DNA from: Halichondria panicea
Taxonomy: Eukaryota > Porifera > Demospongiae > Suberitida > Halichondriidae
DNA length: 64,000 nucleotides
NCBI RefSeq assembly: GCF_963675165.1
Contig: NC_087388.1
Coordinates: 1,528,800 to 1,592,799 of the forward strand
Reading direction: 5' to 3'
Under the pieces are notes generated by a model. That model was given only the letters and a program-made list of their open reading frames with translations, was not told the DNA's origin and did not search any database. How positions within the stretch are numbered: the stretch's first letter is position 1; the number at the start of each line of letters is the position of its first letter. Shown one piece after another: positions 62,501-64,000 of the stretch. The position numbers and the translations under genes were made by a program.

Positions 62501-62692
62501 TCTCGTTGGCAGTGTCTTGGTTTTCCCCTCTCCCTCACTTCTGAAGACATTGTAAGCATCAAGAGAGAGACAAGAGGAACAGAGCCGACCAGACAAGCAC
62601 TCGTCATGCTACAGAAATGGGCAGCCAGGGAAACGGCAACTTTTGGTCAGTTGAGAGAGAAACTTCGTACACTCTCAGTGTTTCATATCTGA
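59596..62692 (+). CDS. P4 C-terminal half: last ANKs, Roc-COR, two Death domains
   Basis: Open from 59596 in the frame of the N-terminal half; first internal Met is at 59656. Exons 59596-62011, 62074-62352 and 62412-62692, GT-AG, phase 1, together 991 residues. Contains about six ANK repeats, P-loop GHPGAGKST at about 60289, DFAGDSEYYSSH, G4 GSHAD, COR-like region, Death domain 1 (EEVIRLWMSQEPTW) and Death domain 2 (SRWQCLGF, LQKWAARETA). No other lesion, so either the insertion is very recent, or this half is still expressed from an internal promoter, or splicing is non-canonical. Orphaned from its start codon, it is otherwise as intact as P2. Confidence 0.85.
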
Positions 62693-62924
62693 GAAAAGTA
62701 TGTAGATAATTATAGCTGCTTACGAAAATGTATCACCTTGTTTATGTCAATGATTTTTCAGAACTCAACAATTCACACATAAGTACTTCACTTTTATTTT
62801 TACACTTCCCAGCAATACACTGTATATAACTTTCAAAAAAAAGCACATAATTTTGTTAGCCTTTACTAGTTTCTTCAATTCTTATAATGCTTCCTGAAGT
62901 AAGTTTTGTACTGCAGCTAGAGCT

Positions 62925-64000
62925 TCAACTAGTGTTGTACAAAACTTCTGTAACAGCTCCAAGATTGATGATTTATGAAACGTTGCTTTTGATGTCGTAA
63001 ACTAGAAGCTGTGAATGACTTATCGTCTTCTGTCGGATTTTCCCCAGAGACAAGCTCTCCTCTGGGATTGTTGAAAAATACCTTGACTACATTCCAGCTT
63101 GCAAAGTATAATTATAAGCCTCCTTATCTCTCACATATAGAAGAGACTGAAATTCCGCTCACACCCAAAGAGAGTTACTCGCATCAGATGTACCTATAAT
63201 CATATAATTATTGTCAAAGTCTGTTAAAGCAGATGTCACCAATTACATCGATCAACTCAAGCTCAGTGTAGTCATAAATAATTATTACAGAATCACTACT
63301 GCATGGAAAAAGTTCTACCAGAATATACCACAAGCTGCAGTACTGCCACGAAATTGAGAATGTGTACGTGGAAGAGTACCACAGTCTCAACTCACTTCAG
63401 AACCAGTACCAACTGAGAGTGCCACTAAAGATAAATCTCGTCTGTTCTTTTTATCTCTGGGTGGCAGGTGACAAGATTACCCAGGATTTTATGCTAAATG
63501 TGATGTTGACAGATTTGACTATTTCCTAACGATTTCTTAATCTCATTTCTCTCACAGCTTTTCATGAAAACTAAAGCTTGCTAACAATTGCAAGCGGATG
63601 CTCTCTATAACAACTTCTCAATTTCTGATTCTTCTACTGCTAATAGTTATTTGATTCCAGAGATCCAATTATGCTCCAATCCTCGCTGTCATGATATGTC
63701 TGGTCGACTGGTCTACATTGGCTTATGAAGAATGGAGTGGAGGTATTTGTCGATATGCCTAAAGACGCTGATAGAGGAAAGTACTGATAGTGAAAAGTGG
63801 CAACAAAATATATGCGCTCTGCGTCTAGTTTCAGAATGTTGTGGAAACAAACTCCTTCTTGATCCGAGCAATCTCAAGAATGAAACTTTTACGAATGCTA
63901 GAAATGCACATAAAATAATATGCTTCTAAGAGTATTGATGCGTGAAGCATTAGCAGAAAGAACTAAGCGACTCATGGAAAGAAGGACATTACTTCTCTAT
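62925..64000 (+). pseudogene. Decayed 3' relic after P4, running off the window
   Basis: Starts at the same late-Roc breakpoint (cttctgtaacagctccaagattgatgat), shows the COR-core deletion ('gagttactcgcatcagatgtacc'), frameshifts, and a better preserved W-x-x-G-L-H-W segment near 63700. It continues past 64000 before the Death exons. Confidence 0.85.

Noticed and set aside
1-64000. tRNA, rRNA or bacterial operon features
   Set aside because: None recognisable; gene structure is eukaryotic throughout.

Overview
The window is nuclear DNA of an animal. It has spliceosomal introns (GTAAGT...AG), long AT-rich intergenic stretches, microsatellites, many DNA-transposon relics and genes combining ankyrin (ANK) repeats, a Roc-COR GTPase module and Death domains. 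The domain mix and repeat texture would suit a sponge or another early-branching invertebrate, but that is inference and I did not identify the species.

The backbone is a tandem array of four large same-strand paralogs (P1 723-6831, P2 18335-24380, P3 36912-44503, P4 55265-62692). Each has one giant first exon (ANK solenoid, Roc GTPase, COR-like region) followed by two small phase-1 exons, each encoding a Death-domain-like fold. The plan resembles the ANK-Roc-COR-Death part of DAPK1 without a kinase. P2 and P3 look intact. P1 has a premature TGA in exon 2. P4 is split by a 1.4-kb insertion in its ANK region. Decayed copies of only the 3' part of the gene lie downstream of P2 (24750-26540), P3 (three: 44735-45424, 45425-47311, 47560-50722) and P4 (62925-64000). 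All except the 45425-47311 copy start at about the same point in the Roc domain and share an internal deletion, so the array probably grew by duplication of a block 'gene plus tail relic'.

The ANK repeats form a 102-residue super-unit of three 34-residue repeats with a nearly invariant framework. Most variation falls at the beta-turn and first-helix positions known to bind ligands in other ankyrin proteins. P3 carries a near-identical tandem duplication of six such units (period 1839 bp). This looks like a fast-evolving recognition solenoid joined to a GTPase switch and Death-domain signalling.

Between the genes lie mobile-element layers. 7-17.4 kb: non-autonomous elements and a retroposed fragment with 15-bp target duplications. 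27.5-31.6 kb: a complete 4102-bp IS3EU-like transposon (6-bp target duplication GGAGGT, long inverted repeats with 18-bp subterminal repeats) carrying a DDE transposase and, on the opposite strand, a multi-exon HECT ubiquitin-ligase-like gene with its catalytic cysteine. 31.6-36.5 kb and 50.7-54.9 kb: small inverted-repeat elements, several nested. A hairpin-element family ending TAGCCTCG/TAGTCTCG with 9-bp target duplications recurs throughout. No tRNA, rRNA or CRISPR array was seen. Base composition, identity percentages and ANK counts are estimates by eye.
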